DNA of 64,000 bases from Umezawaea sp049997955 (GCA_049997955.1 JAEBDY010000008.1:186001-250000); one strand, 5' to 3'. Numbered from the stretch's first letter, positions 15,906-25,301 are shown. Made by a program: numbers and translations. Notes: generated by a model from the sequence alone, not told the origin.

Positions 15906-17753
15906 GTGACCACCTACTTCGTGACCGGAGCGACGGGTTTCCTCGGGCGGCGGCTCGTCGCGGCGCTGCTCGCCCGCCCCGAGTGCGAGCGGGTGTTCGC
16001 GCTGGTCAGACCGCACTCGGTGGGCAAGCTGCCGCAGCACTCCAAGCTGACCGAGGTCGTCGGCGACCTGACCGCGCCCATCGACGGCGAGCACGTCGAC
16101 CACGTGGTGCACCTCGGCGCGCTCTACGACCTGACGGCGTCGCTGGAGGAGCACACGGCGGCCAACGTGGACGGGACCCGCGCGGTCGCGGAGTTCGCGG
16201 CACGGGTCGGCGCGCGCTGGCTGCACCACGTGTCGTCGATCGCCGTGGCCGGTGACCACCGGGGCCGCTTCACCGAGGACGACTTCGACCTCGGCCAGCG
16301 CCACACCTCGCCTTACCACGCGACCAAGTTCGCGGCCGAGGAGATCGTCCGCGAGCAGGACGTGCCGTGGCGGGTCTACCGGCCCGGCGCCGTGGTGGGC
16401 GACTCGCGGACCGGCGAGATCGACAAGGTCGACGGCCCGTACTACTTCTTCCCCGCGCTCGCCGCCGTCGCGCACCTCCCGTCGTGGCTGCCGCTGGTCG
16501 GCCCGAACGCGGGCGCGACGAACCTGGTGCCGGTCGACTTCGTCGTCACCGCGCTCGACCGGCTGATCCACGCAGATGTCGGGCCCGGCCGCACGTTCCA
16601 CCTGACCGCGCCGGAGCCGCAGCCGCTGGCCGAGGTCTACAACGCGCTGGCACGGGCCGCGCACGCGCCGCGGATCGCGCTCACCGCCCCGGTCGCGCCG
16701 CCGACCAGGACCGGAGCCGTCGGCACGGCCGTGCTCGCCGAACTGGGCGTCCCGGCTGCGGTCCTGCCGCACCTGGCCGTGTCCGCCGACTTCGACTCGA
16801 CCGCGACCCGCGAGGTGACCGGTCTGGAGCCGCCGCCGTTCGACACCTACGCCGGGACCCTGTGGCGGTACTGGCTGCGGCACCTCGATCCGGACCGCGC
16901 GGCCAAGGGCCCGGTGCTGGCGGGTCGCACGGTGCTGATCACCGGGGCGTCGTCCGGCATCGGCCGGGCCACCGCGCTCGCGGTGGCCCGGCGCGGCGCG
17001 ATCCCGCTGCTGGTCGCCCGGCGCGCGGACGAACTGGCGAAGGTCGTCGCCGAGATCCACGCAGACGGCGGCCGCGCGCACGCCTACCCGTGCGACCTCA
17101 CCGACGGCGACGCGGTGGACGCGCTGGTGAAGCAGGTGCTCGCCGAGCACGAGGGCGTCGACGCGCTGGTGAACAACGCGGGCAAGTCGATCCGCCGCTC
17201 GGTGCTGCGCTCGGTCGACCGGCTGCACGACTACGAGCGCACGATGGCGCTGAACTACTTCGCGCCGCTGCGGCTGGTCCTCGGACTGCTGCCGCACATG
17301 ACCGAGCGCCGCCACGGCCACGTCGTCACCGTGTCCACGATGGGCGTGCAGGTAGGCACCCCGCGCTTCTCCGCCTACCTCGGGTCGAAAGCGGCGCTCG
17401 ACGCGGTCGGCCGGGTAGCCGCCGCCGAGACGGTCGCCGACGGCGTCACGTTCACCTCCGTGCGGATGCCGCTGGTGCGCACGCCGATGATCGGTCCGAC
17501 GAAGGCGTACGACGCGCTGCCCGCGCTGACGCCGGAGAAGGCGGCCGAACTGGTCGTGCGGGCGCTGGTGGAGAAACCGGAGGAGCTCAACCTCCCGTTC
17601 GGCGTGGTCGCCGAGCTGGCCCGCAAGGTGGCGCCGAGGACGACGAGGGCGTTGGCGCACCTGGCCTACCGGGTGTTCCCGGACGACTCGACCCCACCGC
17701 TCGCGTCGGTCGCCGCGGGGCTCACCCGCCTGGTGCTGCGGGGTCTGCGGTGA
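15906..17753 (+). CDS. Two-domain SDR protein, fatty acyl-CoA reductase (AcrA1-like)
   Basis: 615 aa with two fused Rossmann domains. The N-terminal extended SDR has TGATGFLG (7-14) and catalytic Tyr137-xxx-Lys141. The C-terminal classical SDR has TGASSGIG (346-353), NNAG and catalytic Tyr491-xxx-Lys495. This order and length match mycobacterial AcrA1-type enzymes, which reduce acyl-CoA to aldehyde or alcohol with NADPH. The GTG start follows a TACTCGC dyad. It overlaps the acyl-CoA ligase gene in a GTGA, so the ligase likely supplies its acyl-CoA. Products may be fatty alcohols or wax-ester precursors (inference). Confidence 0.85.
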   Translation: MTTYFVTGATGFLGRRLVAALLARPECERVFALVRPHSVGKLPQHSKLTEVVGDLTAPIDGEHVDHVVHLGALYDLTASLEEHTAANVDGTRAVAEFAARVGARWLHHVSSIAVAGDHRGRFTEDDFDLGQRHTSPYHATKFAAEEIVREQDVPWRVYRPGAVVGDSRTGEIDKVDGPYYFFPALAAVAHLPSWLPLVGPNAGATNLVPVDFVVTALDRLIHADVGPGRTFHLTAPEPQPLAEVYNALARAAHAPRIALTAPVAPPTRTGAVGTAVLAELGVPAAVLPHLAVSADFDSTATREVTGLEPPPFDTYAGTLWRYWLRHLDPDRAAKGPVLAGRTVLITGASSGIGRATALAVARRGAIPLLVARRADELAKVVAEIHADGGRAHAYPCDLTDGDAVDALVKQVLAEHEGVDALVNNAGKSIRRSVLRSVDRLHDYERTMALNYFAPLRLVLGLLPHMTERRHGHVVTVSTMGVQVGTPRFSAYLGSKAALDAVGRVAAAETVADGVTFTSVRMPLVRTPMIGPTKAYDALPALTPEKAAELVVRALVEKPEELNLPFGVVAELARKVAPRTTRALAHLAYRVFPDDSTPPLASVAAGLTRLVLRGLR

Positions 17754-19285
17754 AGCCGGTGCGGGACCTGGTCACGCTGGTGCGCGCGGGCGTGGTGCGC
17801 CCGATGCGGCCGGACCGGCTGGTCGGTGTGCTGGCGGGGTACGCGCACTGGGACATCACGGTGGCTTGGGGCTACGCGATGGGCGCCGCCCGGCACCCCG
17901 ACCGGCCCGCGATCGTCGACGACGACGGCGTGCTGACGTTCGCCGAGGTCGACGAGCGGACCACGAGGCTGGCCAACGGTTTCGTCGGACGCGGGGTGCG
18001 GGCGGGCGGCAAGGTGGCCGTGCTGTGCCGCAACCACCGCGGCTTCGTGGAGACCATGGTGGCGTGCGCCAAGATCGGCGCGCACGCCGTGCTGCTCAAC
18101 ACCGGCCTGAGCACGAGCCAGCTCGCCGCCGTGCTGCGCGAGCAGGAGGTGGCGGTCGTGGTGGCGGACGCCGAGTTCACCGACCTGCCCCCGGACGTGG
18201 AGCGGATCACCGACGTGGACGACGTGATCGCGGGGGCGGCGGCGACCCCGCTGCCCCGGCGGCCACCCCGCGGCAGGCTGATCGTGCTCACCTCCGGCAC
18301 GACCGGCGCCCCGAAGGGCGCCCGCCGCCCGGAACCCGCAGGCCTCTCCCCCGCCGCCGCGCTGCTGTCGCGGATCCCCTTGCGGGAAGGGGAAACCATG
18401 GCCGTGCCCGCCCCGCTGTTCCACACGTGGGGGCTGGCGGCGTTCCAGATCGGCCTGGTCCTCGGCGCGACGCTGGTGCTGCGGCGCAAGTTCGAGCCGG
18501 AGGTGCTGCTGGCCGACGTGCGCGACCGGCGGTGCGGTGCGGTGTTCGTTGTTCCCGTGATGCTGCAACGGATCCTGGAGCTGTCCGACCGGGACGTGCC
18601 GAGCCTGCGGGTGATCGCGTCGAGCGGGTCCGCGCTGCCGCCGCCGGTGGCGACGCGGTGCCTGCGCGAGTTCGGCCCGGTCCTCTACAACCTGTACGGG
18701 TCGACCGAGGTGTCGTGGGTCAGCATCGCGACGCCGCAGGAGCTGGCCCGGCACCCCGGAACGGTCGGGTTGCCGCCTCGCGGCACCCGGCTGGCGATCC
18801 TGGACGAGCACGGCCGTCCGGTGCCGCCCGGCGGGACCGGACGGATCTTCGTCGCCAACGACATGCTGTTCGACGGCTACACCAACGGGAAGGGCAAGGA
18901 GGTCCGCGACGGGCTGATGTCCACCGGCGACGTCGGGTACCGCGACGGGACCGGGCTGCTGTTCGTGGCGGGGCGGGACGACGACATGATCGTGTCCGGC
19001 GGCGAGAACGTCTACCCGGCCGAGGTGGAGGCGCTGCTCGCGGGGCTGGAGCAGGTGCGCGAGGCCGCGGTCGTGGGCGTGCCGGACGACGAGTACGGCC
19101 AGCGGCTGGCGGCGTACGTGGTGTGCGCCGAACCCGGAGCGCTGGACGAGGACGCCGTGCGCGACCACGTTCGGACGCACCTGGCCAGGTTCTCCGTGCC
19201 GCGCGACGTGGTGTTCCTGGACTCCTTGCCGCGCAACGCGACCGGCAAGGTGCTCAAGCGCGACCTGCCTCCGTATCCTGTCTGA
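17750..19285 (+). CDS. Fatty acyl-CoA/AMP ligase (FadD-like)
   Basis: 511 aa ANL-superfamily enzyme. The P-loop LTSGTTGAPKG lies at about residues 180-190, then YGSTE, STGDVGYRD, GRDDDMIVSGGENVYPAEVE (hinge) and the C-terminal catalytic Lys in NATGKVLKR. It activates a carboxylic acid to acyl-AMP and then acyl-CoA. The N terminus (KPVRDLVTLVRAGVVRPMRPD) resembles long-chain FadD proteins paired with acyl-CoA reductases. It is translationally coupled to the reductase gene. The chain length used is not evident. Confidence 0.9.
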   Translation: MKPVRDLVTLVRAGVVRPMRPDRLVGVLAGYAHWDITVAWGYAMGAARHPDRPAIVDDDGVLTFAEVDERTTRLANGFVGRGVRAGGKVAVLCRNHRGFVETMVACAKIGAHAVLLNTGLSTSQLAAVLREQEVAVVVADAEFTDLPPDVERITDVDDVIAGAAATPLPRRPPRGRLIVLTSGTTGAPKGARRPEPAGLSPAAALLSRIPLREGETMAVPAPLFHTWGLAAFQIGLVLGATLVLRRKFEPEVLLADVRDRRCGAVFVVPVMLQRILELSDRDVPSLRVIASSGSALPPPVATRCLREFGPVLYNLYGSTEVSWVSIATPQELARHPGTVGLPPRGTRLAILDEHGRPVPPGGTGRIFVANDMLFDGYTNGKGKEVRDGLMSTGDVGYRDGTGLLFVAGRDDDMIVSGGENVYPAEVEALLAGLEQVREAAVVGVPDDEYGQRLAAYVVCAEPGALDEDAVRDHVRTHLARFSVPRDVVFLDSLPRNATGKVLKRDLPPYPV

Positions 19286-19316
19286 GGGCGGAACGCGGAG
19301 CGGCATTGGCGGGCGG

Positions 19317-20576
19317 ATGACGATTCCTTTGCCTCGGGCGGAGGCCGGCGATCCACGGGTGAACGCCTCGGTGAACCTGCGGGAAGCGCGCATCGCGCTC
19401 GACGAGGACCGTTCGGGCGACGCGGTGGAGTTCGCGGAGAAAGCGCTTGCCGCCTACTCCTGGTTGGAGGACGCCGAGGGCGTCGCGGAGAGCGTGCTCG
19501 CCCAGTCCGTCGCGCTGGGCCAGCGCGGCCTGCTGGCCGACGCGCTGGACACCATCGACCTCGTGCAGGGGATCGCCGTGGCGAACCGGCACGTGCGGCT
19601 CCAGTCCCGGTGCGGGCTGTCCCGCGCGCTCGTGGAGCTGCGGCTGGACTCGTCCGAACGGTCGCTGCGCTCGCTGGCGCGGGCGCTCGTCCTGGCGGAG
19701 GTGGGCGGCGATCCCGAACTGATCGGCTCGATCCTGTTCGAACAGGCCAAGGTGCTGCGCGGCCCCGGCGCGCACGAGCGGGAGCTTCGGCGCGCCGAAG
19801 CGTTGTGCGCGCACGTCCGGGACCGGTGGAAGCAGGTCGACGACGGGGTGCGGCTGGCGCGCGTGACGGTGCTGCTCGCCCACGTGCGGCTGGACCTCGG
19901 CGAGGTCGAACGCGCCCGCCGGTCCTGCCGCCGGGCCGAGGAGCTGCTGGTCGGGCACGACCGGCCGGTCGCGCTGGCCGAGCTGCTGCTGGCGCAGGCC
20001 AGGGTCAGCGGTGCCCGCGACCGGGTCGGCGAGCAGATCGCCCGGCTGCACCGGGCCGTCGACCTGGCGGTGGGCGACCTGGCTCGCGGGGTGGCGGTGC
20101 GGGCGCTCGGCGCGCTGAGCGCGGCGTACGAACGGGCGGGCCAGCTCGGGCCCGCGTTGAGGCACGCCCGTGCGCAACTGGAGCAGCACCGGATGCGGGA
20201 GCAGCAGGACGGCCGGGAACTGCTGCGGCTGCGCGAGCACGACCTGACGGCCGGACTGGCCCGGCTCAGCTTCGCGCCGAACGGCCCGAAACCCTTGCGC
20301 CACAGCACCGCGACGGCGGAGCGGACGAACAGCCGGATCGCGCGGGCGCTGCGGGCGGGACTGACCCGGCGCGGCATCGAGGTGCTCCAGCTCGTCGTGG
20401 CCGGGGCGAACACCAACACCATCGCGGGCAGGCTGGACCTGTCGCCGAAGACCGTCCAGAACCACCTCCAGCGGATCTACCGCACCCTCGGCGTGCACGG
20501 CCGAGCGGGCGCCGTGGTGTGGTGGATCGACCTCGAACCCGACGCGGTCGACACCCAGCCGGAGCCGGTCGGTTGA
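19317..20576 (+). CDS. LuxR-type regulator with TPR-like sensor
   Basis: 419 aa. Residues 15-320 are helical repeats of the tetratricopeptide type with no ATPase motifs. Residues 345-405 are a LuxR helix-turn-helix (LTRRGIEVLQLVVAGANTNT, then LSPKTVQNHLQRIYRTLGV). It is not a canonical LAL protein because the P-loop is absent. It starts 31 nt after the acyl-CoA ligase gene, has only a weak ribosome site, and may be co-transcribed. It may control the acyl-CoA module. Confidence 0.82.
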   Translation: MTIPLPRAEAGDPRVNASVNLREARIALDEDRSGDAVEFAEKALAAYSWLEDAEGVAESVLAQSVALGQRGLLADALDTIDLVQGIAVANRHVRLQSRCGLSRALVELRLDSSERSLRSLARALVLAEVGGDPELIGSILFEQAKVLRGPGAHERELRRAEALCAHVRDRWKQVDDGVRLARVTVLLAHVRLDLGEVERARRSCRRAEELLVGHDRPVALAELLLAQARVSGARDRVGEQIARLHRAVDLAVGDLARGVAVRALGALSAAYERAGQLGPALRHARAQLEQHRMREQQDGRELLRLREHDLTAGLARLSFAPNGPKPLRHSTATAERTNSRIARALRAGLTRRGIEVLQLVVAGANTNTIAGRLDLSPKTVQNHLQRIYRTLGVHGRAGAVVWWIDLEPDAVDTQPEPVG

Positions 20577-20811
20577 CCGGTGGTTGACAAGTCCGGGTCA
20601 TGACGGCCCCCCTCGTCGCCCGGACAGTGGCTTGCGTCCGACCACCCGACCGACGGGCTTGGGTCATTTGCCCATCGAAGTGCGGCAGAACTGGGTGATG
20701 TAACGGATGACTCCCTTGTGTCATGCTCCGGTCGGACGTGCGCGGGGCTCGTCCGTGGAGTCGAGCGGCGGTGTGGCGATGCTGGAGCGCGGAGAACGGC
20801 GCTGCACGGCC
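20577..20811. other. Intergenic between convergent regulator genes
   Basis: 235 nt between the LuxR and XRE genes. No open frame, clear hairpin or repeat was found. Confidence 0.5.
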
Positions 20812-22080
20812 TCAGTACTGCCGCAGCGCGACGCGGGCGGCGTCCCGCCAGAGCACCGGGTCGACCGCTTCGGGGACGACGCCGTCGAACAGGTCCACCA
20901 GCCGCTCCCGCGCCTCGCCAGCGGACTCGTCGTCGGACTCGTCCGCCACCCGCACCAGCAGCAGCCCGCAGCGCAGCCGGTCGTCCGGCCCCAGCGCGCC
21001 CAGTTCCAGGGCCCGCCGGGCGAACCGCTCGCAGCCGTCCAGCTCGCCGTGGCGCAGCAGGACCTCGGCGCGCACCGCGTTCGCCTGGGCGCTCACCTCG
21101 GACGGCCTGCCGAACGGGGTGGACTCGACCTCGTCCAGCACGGCCATGACGTGATCCAGGTCCGGATCGACCGAGCGCAGGCCGATCGAGGCCCACGCCA
21201 GCAGGACGCGGGAGCGGAACACCGGGTCTCCGGTGAAGACGTCGGCCAGCTCACGGGCCTGGTCCATGCACGCGGCCGCTCGGGCGCGGTCGCCCAGCCG
21301 GTCGAACACCCTCGCGCGCACCCACCAGGACGAGATGAGCAGCCGGTCGCAGCGCAGGTCTCGCGCCTCGCGGTCGAGCACGTCCGCGATCCGCTCCGCG
21401 TCGGCGATCCGGCCCGCGGCCACCAGTTCCCCGCACAGCGCGATCAGCGCCCGGACGCGCACCCTCAGGACCTGCTCGCCACCGCCCTCGCCGACGAGGT
21501 CCAGCGCGAGCCGCGCGGCGCGCACGGCCTCGTTCGGCCTGCCGAGCCTGCGGAACGCGGCGGCGCGCTGGATCTCCACCAGCGCGTCCACGGCGGGACC
21601 GGGCGACCAGCCCGTCCGCAGCCGGTCCGCGAGGCGCAGCAGCGCCAGCCCGTCGTCCAGCCGCGCCTGCACCACGACCCGCGTCCACTGCACGCACCAG
21701 CCGAACACCTCGCCGCCGGTGCGGGGGCCGAGCAGCGCGAGCAGGTCGACGGCCCGGTCCACGTCGCCGTCGTGGTAGGCGATCAGGGCCTCGCACCACG
21801 CCAGCGCCAGGTCCTGGGCCACCGCGGTCTGGTCGCCGACCAGTTCGCTCGGGTCGACGTCCAGCAGCGCGGCCAGCTTCCGCACCACCCTGGACGACGG
21901 TGTGCGGTGCCCGGACTCCAGCCTGGACACGTAGCTCAGCGACACACCGGGACAGGCGAGGTCCTTCTGCGCCAGGCCGCGCCGCTGCCTCGTGGCGCGC
22001 AGCCGCGCCCCGAATCCCGTGCCCACCCGCACCCGCGGGCCCGCGCTCGCGCCTTCGCGTTCGTCCAAAGCCGCTGCCAA
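20812..22080 (-). CDS. XRE-family regulator with TPR-type C-terminal domain
   Basis: 422 aa. Residues 22-80 are an HTH_3/XRE domain (LRATRQRRGLAQKDLACPGV, then SLSYVSRLESGHRTPSSRVV). Residues 95-420 are TPR-like helical repeats with no enzymatic motif. This architecture is shared by peptide-sensing RRNPP regulators and by many actinomycete regulators of unknown ligand. The TTG at 22080 lies only 14 nt from the start of the divergent peptide gene; GTG codons at 22032 or 22026 are alternative starts that would leave more promoter space. The adjacent exported peptide makes it a candidate receptor. Confidence 0.82.
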   Translation of the reverse strand: MAAALDEREGASAGPRVRVGTGFGARLRATRQRRGLAQKDLACPGVSLSYVSRLESGHRTPSSRVVRKLAALLDVDPSELVGDQTAVAQDLALAWCEALIAYHDGDVDRAVDLLALLGPRTGGEVFGWCVQWTRVVVQARLDDGLALLRLADRLRTGWSPGPAVDALVEIQRAAAFRRLGRPNEAVRAARLALDLVGEGGGEQVLRVRVRALIALCGELVAAGRIADAERIADVLDREARDLRCDRLLISSWWVRARVFDRLGDRARAAACMDQARELADVFTGDPVFRSRVLLAWASIGLRSVDPDLDHVMAVLDEVESTPFGRPSEVSAQANAVRAEVLLRHGELDGCERFARRALELGALGPDDRLRCGLLLVRVADESDDESAGEARERLVDLFDGVVPEAVDPVLWRDAARVALRQY

Positions 22081-22094
22081 TCGAACGGAGCTCG

Positions 22095-22244
22095 ATGATG
22101 GTTCTGAACTCTATCCGCCGGATCTTGGTCGCGGTGGTGCTCTGCCTGGGCATCAGTGGTCTCGGTGCCGGTGTCGCACAGGCCGACGTGATCGCCGCCA
22201 GTGAACCCGGCGAGACCTTCACCCCGCCCTACCGGGCGGGCTGA
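22095..22244 (+). CDS. Exported 49-aa peptide precursor
   Basis: Too short for routine gene calling. GGAG at 22086-22089 lies 5 nt before the ATG at 22095 (a second ATG follows). Residues 1-30 are a classical signal peptide: RR, a hydrophobic core LVAVVLCLGISGLGAG, and cleavage after AQA. The predicted mature peptide has 19 residues, DVIAASEPGETFTPPYRAG. It is divergent from the XRE/TPR regulator, with starts 14 nt apart. The layout resembles propeptide/receptor pairs of the RRNPP type, but pairing is inferred only from position. Confidence 0.7.
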   Translation: MMVLNSIRRILVAVVLCLGISGLGAGVAQADVIAASEPGETFTPPYRAG

Positions 22245-22300
22245 CACCCGACCTCAAGGCCGGGCCAGTGCCGGTTCCGGTCTTGAGGCAGAGTGGTGTG

Positions 22301-22798
22301 GTGACCACTGAGCAGGTGAGGCTGCGTGCGCCGCGGCACCAGGTAAGCCGGAAGTCGATCACGCTCTGGACCTTGCACGCGGTGATCGGCTGGACAGTGG
22401 TGCTGGTGCCGCAGCTGGTCGTGCTGCTGTTCGTGGACTCGCCGCCGGCGTGGCAGCTCACCGCCGCCGTCGTGACCGGTGTGCTGGCGGTCGCGCACAC
22501 CATCGTGATGCCGCGCTGGCGGTTCCGCGTGCACCGCTGGGAGTCCACGCCGGTCGCGGTCTACACGCTGACCGGCTGGCTGAGCCAGGAGTGGCGCATC
22601 GCGCCGGTCTCCCGGATCCAGACCGTGGACACGAAACGCGGTCCGCTGCAACAACTCCTCGGGCTGTCCACGGTCACCGTGACGACCGCCTCCGCCGCCG
22701 GGCCGGTGCAGATCGAGGGCCTCGACCACGAGTCCGCGGTGCGGTTGGCCGACGAGCTGACCACCACCACGGACGCCACTCCCGGTGACGCCACGTGA
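22301..22798 (+). CDS. PH-domain (bPH2, YdbS-like) membrane protein
   Basis: 165 aa. Two membrane helices (WTLHAVIGWTVVLVPQLVVL and ITAAVV-type second helix) precede a bacterial pleckstrin-homology domain with the typical RVHRWESTPVAVYTLTG and ISRIQTVDTKRGPLQQLLGL motifs. It forms an operon with the larger bPH2 protein, overlapping it by 4 nt; YdbS/YdbT-type pairs are membrane proteins of poorly known role. The start is GTG 22301 or 22298; GAGG at 22284-22287 is the nearest ribosome site. Confidence 0.85.
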   Translation: MTTEQVRLRAPRHQVSRKSITLWTLHAVIGWTVVLVPQLVVLLFVDSPPAWQLTAAVVTGVLAVAHTIVMPRWRFRVHRWESTPVAVYTLTGWLSQEWRIAPVSRIQTVDTKRGPLQQLLGLSTVTVTTASAAGPVQIEGLDHESAVRLADELTTTTDATPGDAT

Positions 22799-24339
22799 CC
22801 GCGCCGGACTTCCCGAACGCGCCCGAACTCCTCGACGCGAGCCCGGTGCTGGAGTGGCACAGGCTCGACCTGCGGATGCTGATCGTCAGGCCCCTCAACG
22901 AGTTGATCGGCCTGATCCCCGTCCTGGTCGGCCTGATCGTGCTCGGCGGCGGTGACAAGTGGCGGATCGCGATGAGCGGCGGCGTGATCGTGCTGGTGGT
23001 CGCGTTCGGCCTGCTGAGCTGGTTCACCACCCGCTACCGGATCACCGACGAGCAGGTGGAGCTGCACACGGGACTGCTGGTGCGCAAGCGCCTCGCGGTG
23101 CCGCGGGACCGCATCCGGACCGTGGACCTGACCGCGAAGCTCGGGCACCGCCTGTTCGGGCTGTCCGCGATCCGGGTCGGCACCGGCCAGCACGAGAAGG
23201 CGGGCGAGCACGGCGGCGTGACGCTGGACGCCGTGTCGTCGCAGGAAGCCGAGCGGCTGCGCCAACTCCTGCTCGACCGGGCACGGGTCGTCGTCGTGTC
23301 GACGGACGCCGACGCGCCCCCGCACGAGGCCAGCACCCCGATCGCGAAGCTCGACCCGAGGTGGCTGCGCTTCGCCCCGCTGACGCTGTCCGGCCTGGTC
23401 GCGGTCGGCGGCACGTTCGGCGTGCTGATGAACTACGCGCAGGAACTCGACCTGCGGCGGTCGGCGTTCTCCGGTCTGCACGACGTGTTCGAGTGGATCA
23501 CCAACGCGCCGCTCGCCCTGACCATCGCGGTGCTGCTCGGCGTGGTGCTGGTGCTGGCCGTGATCGCGTCGCTGCTGGTGTACGTCGTGCAGTTCTGGAA
23601 CTACCGGCTGACCAGGGAGGACGACGGCACGCTGCGGGTGCGGCGCGGGCTGCTGACCACGCGCTCGGTGTCCGTGGACGAGGACCGGCTGCGCGGCGTG
23701 GAGGTGCAGGAACCGTTGCTGCTGCGGCTGGGCCGGGGCGCGCGGACCACGGCCGTGGCCACCGGGCTCGGCACCAAGGGCGAGAGCAGCCTGCTGCTGC
23801 CGCCCGCGCCGATCGCCGAGGCGCACCGCGTGGCCCACGAGGTGCTGCACGTCCCGGTGTCCCCGACCACGTCGCCGTTGCGGGGGCACCCGCTGGTGGC
23901 GCTGCGGCGGCGGATCGTCCGCGCCGTGCTGCCGGTGCTGCTGCTCGCGGGCGTGCTCGCACTGGTCGCGCCGTCGTGGACGTGGCAGGCAGCGCTGGCG
24001 CTGCTGCCGTTGGCGGTGCTGCTGGGCTGGGACCGCTACCGCGCGCTCGGCCACGCGCTGACCGACCGCTACCTGGTCGCGCGCAGTGGGTCGGCGCTGC
24101 GGGAAACCGTTGCGCTGCAACGCAGCGGCATCATCGGCTGGCGGGTGTCGCAGTCGTTCTTCCAGCGCCGGGCCGGGTTGGCGACGGTGTCGGCGACCAC
24201 GGCCGCGGGCGACGGCGTCTACCACGTGATCGACGTCGACGCGGAGGACGGGCTGCTGCTGGCCGACGAGGCCGTGCCGGACCTGCTGCGGCCGTTCCTG
24301 GTCCGCGGCGACCGGACTCCCCGACGCCCAGCAGGCTAG
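22795..24339 (+). CDS. Multi-PH-domain (YdbT-like) membrane protein
   Basis: 514 aa with alternating membrane helices and three bPH2 domains (TRYRITDEQVELHTGLLVRK, then YRLTREDDGTLRVRRGLLTT, then a third near residues 425-490). PRDRIRTVDLTAKLGHRLFG is the diagnostic bPH2 signature. It starts in a GTGA overlap with the smaller partner, so the two probably act as one complex. Its end overlaps the convergent GlxA-type gene by 4 nt. Confidence 0.88.
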   Translation: MTAPDFPNAPELLDASPVLEWHRLDLRMLIVRPLNELIGLIPVLVGLIVLGGGDKWRIAMSGGVIVLVVAFGLLSWFTTRYRITDEQVELHTGLLVRKRLAVPRDRIRTVDLTAKLGHRLFGLSAIRVGTGQHEKAGEHGGVTLDAVSSQEAERLRQLLLDRARVVVVSTDADAPPHEASTPIAKLDPRWLRFAPLTLSGLVAVGGTFGVLMNYAQELDLRRSAFSGLHDVFEWITNAPLALTIAVLLGVVLVLAVIASLLVYVVQFWNYRLTREDDGTLRVRRGLLTTRSVSVDEDRLRGVEVQEPLLLRLGRGARTTAVATGLGTKGESSLLLPPAPIAEAHRVAHEVLHVPVSPTTSPLRGHPLVALRRRIVRAVLPVLLLAGVLALVAPSWTWQAALALLPLAVLLGWDRYRALGHALTDRYLVARSGSALRETVALQRSGIIGWRVSQSFFQRRAGLATVSATTAAGDGVYHVIDVDAEDGLLLADEAVPDLLRPFLVRGDRTPRRPAG

Positions 24340-25301
24340 GCGCTGGTCCGGAAGGTGTTGCGGTACACGCTGGGCGCGACGCCGAGCGCCGTGCTCATCT
24401 GCTGCCGCAACGCCGCCCCGGTGCCGAACCCGGACCGCTGCGCGACCACGTCCACCGGCAGGTCGGTGGACTCCAGCAGCTGGCGGGCCCGTTCGACGCG
24501 CTGCTGGGTGATCCACTTGCCGGGGCTGAGCCCGGTCTCCTCGCGGAAGCGGCGGGTGAACGTGCGGACGCTCATCCGCACGTGCTCGGCCAGCGACCGG
24601 AGGTCGAGCGGCTCGTCCAGCCTGGCCAGCGCCCACTCGCGGGCGGGAGCGGTCGAGGTCGTCTCGGCGGGCGGCACCGGGCGTTCGATGTACTGGGACT
24701 GGCCGCCGGACCGCCACGGCGGCACGACGCAGCGGCGGGCGGCGCGGTTGGCGGCCTCGGTGCCGAAGTCCTTGCGCACGAGGTGCAGGCACAGGTCGAT
24801 GCCCGCGCCGACGCCCGCCGACGTGAGGACGTCGCCCTCGTCGACGAACAGCACGTCCGGGTCGAGGTCGACGTGCGGGAACATCTCCCGGAACGCGTCG
24901 GCGTACCACCAGTGCGTGGTGGCGCGGCGGCCGTCGAGCAGGCCCGCGGCGGCGAGCACGAACGCGCCGGTGCAGATGGACACGATCCGGGTGGTGGGGG
25001 CGGCGGCGACCAGCGCGCGGGCCACCTCCGCGTCCAGCGGGTCGCGGAACAGGCGGTCGGCCCGGTTCTGGCCGGAGACGATGATCGTGTCGACCTCGGC
25101 GAGCAGCTCCAGGCCGTGGTCGCCCTGCACCGAGTAGCCGGCCGAGGTGCGCACCGGCTGGTTGCCCGGCGTGCAGACCCGGACCCGGTAGAAGTGCCGC
25201 TCGTGCTCGTCGCGGGCCGTGCCGAGCACCTGGGTGGGTGTGCCCAGGTCGAAGCCGGTGACCTGGTCCAGTGCGAGCACCGCCACCTCGTGCCGTCTCA
25301 T
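24336..25301 (-). CDS. GlxA/FtrA-type regulator: DJ-1/PfpI domain plus AraC HTH
   Basis: 321 aa. Residues 5-185 resemble a DJ-1/PfpI (glutamine-amidotransferase-like) domain with SICTGAFVLAAAGLLDGRRA around the nucleophile-elbow Cys. Residues 215-320 are an AraC-type double HTH (LRSLAEHVRMSVRTFTRRFR and VDVVAQRSGFGTGAALRQQM). The ATG at 25301 was chosen; in-frame ATGs farther upstream overlap the promoter shared with the MFS gene. It is divergent from the MFS gene and may regulate it. Confidence 0.88.
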   Translation of the reverse strand: MRRHEVAVLALDQVTGFDLGTPTQVLGTARDEHERHFYRVRVCTPGNQPVRTSAGYSVQGDHGLELLAEVDTIIVSGQNRADRLFRDPLDAEVARALVAAAPTTRIVSICTGAFVLAAAGLLDGRRATTHWWYADAFREMFPHVDLDPDVLFVDEGDVLTSAGVGAGIDLCLHLVRKDFGTEAANRAARRCVVPPWRSGGQSQYIERPVPPAETTSTAPAREWALARLDEPLDLRSLAEHVRMSVRTFTRRFREETGLSPGKWITQQRVERARQLLESTDLPVDVVAQRSGFGTGAALRQQMSTALGVAPSVYRNTFRTSA

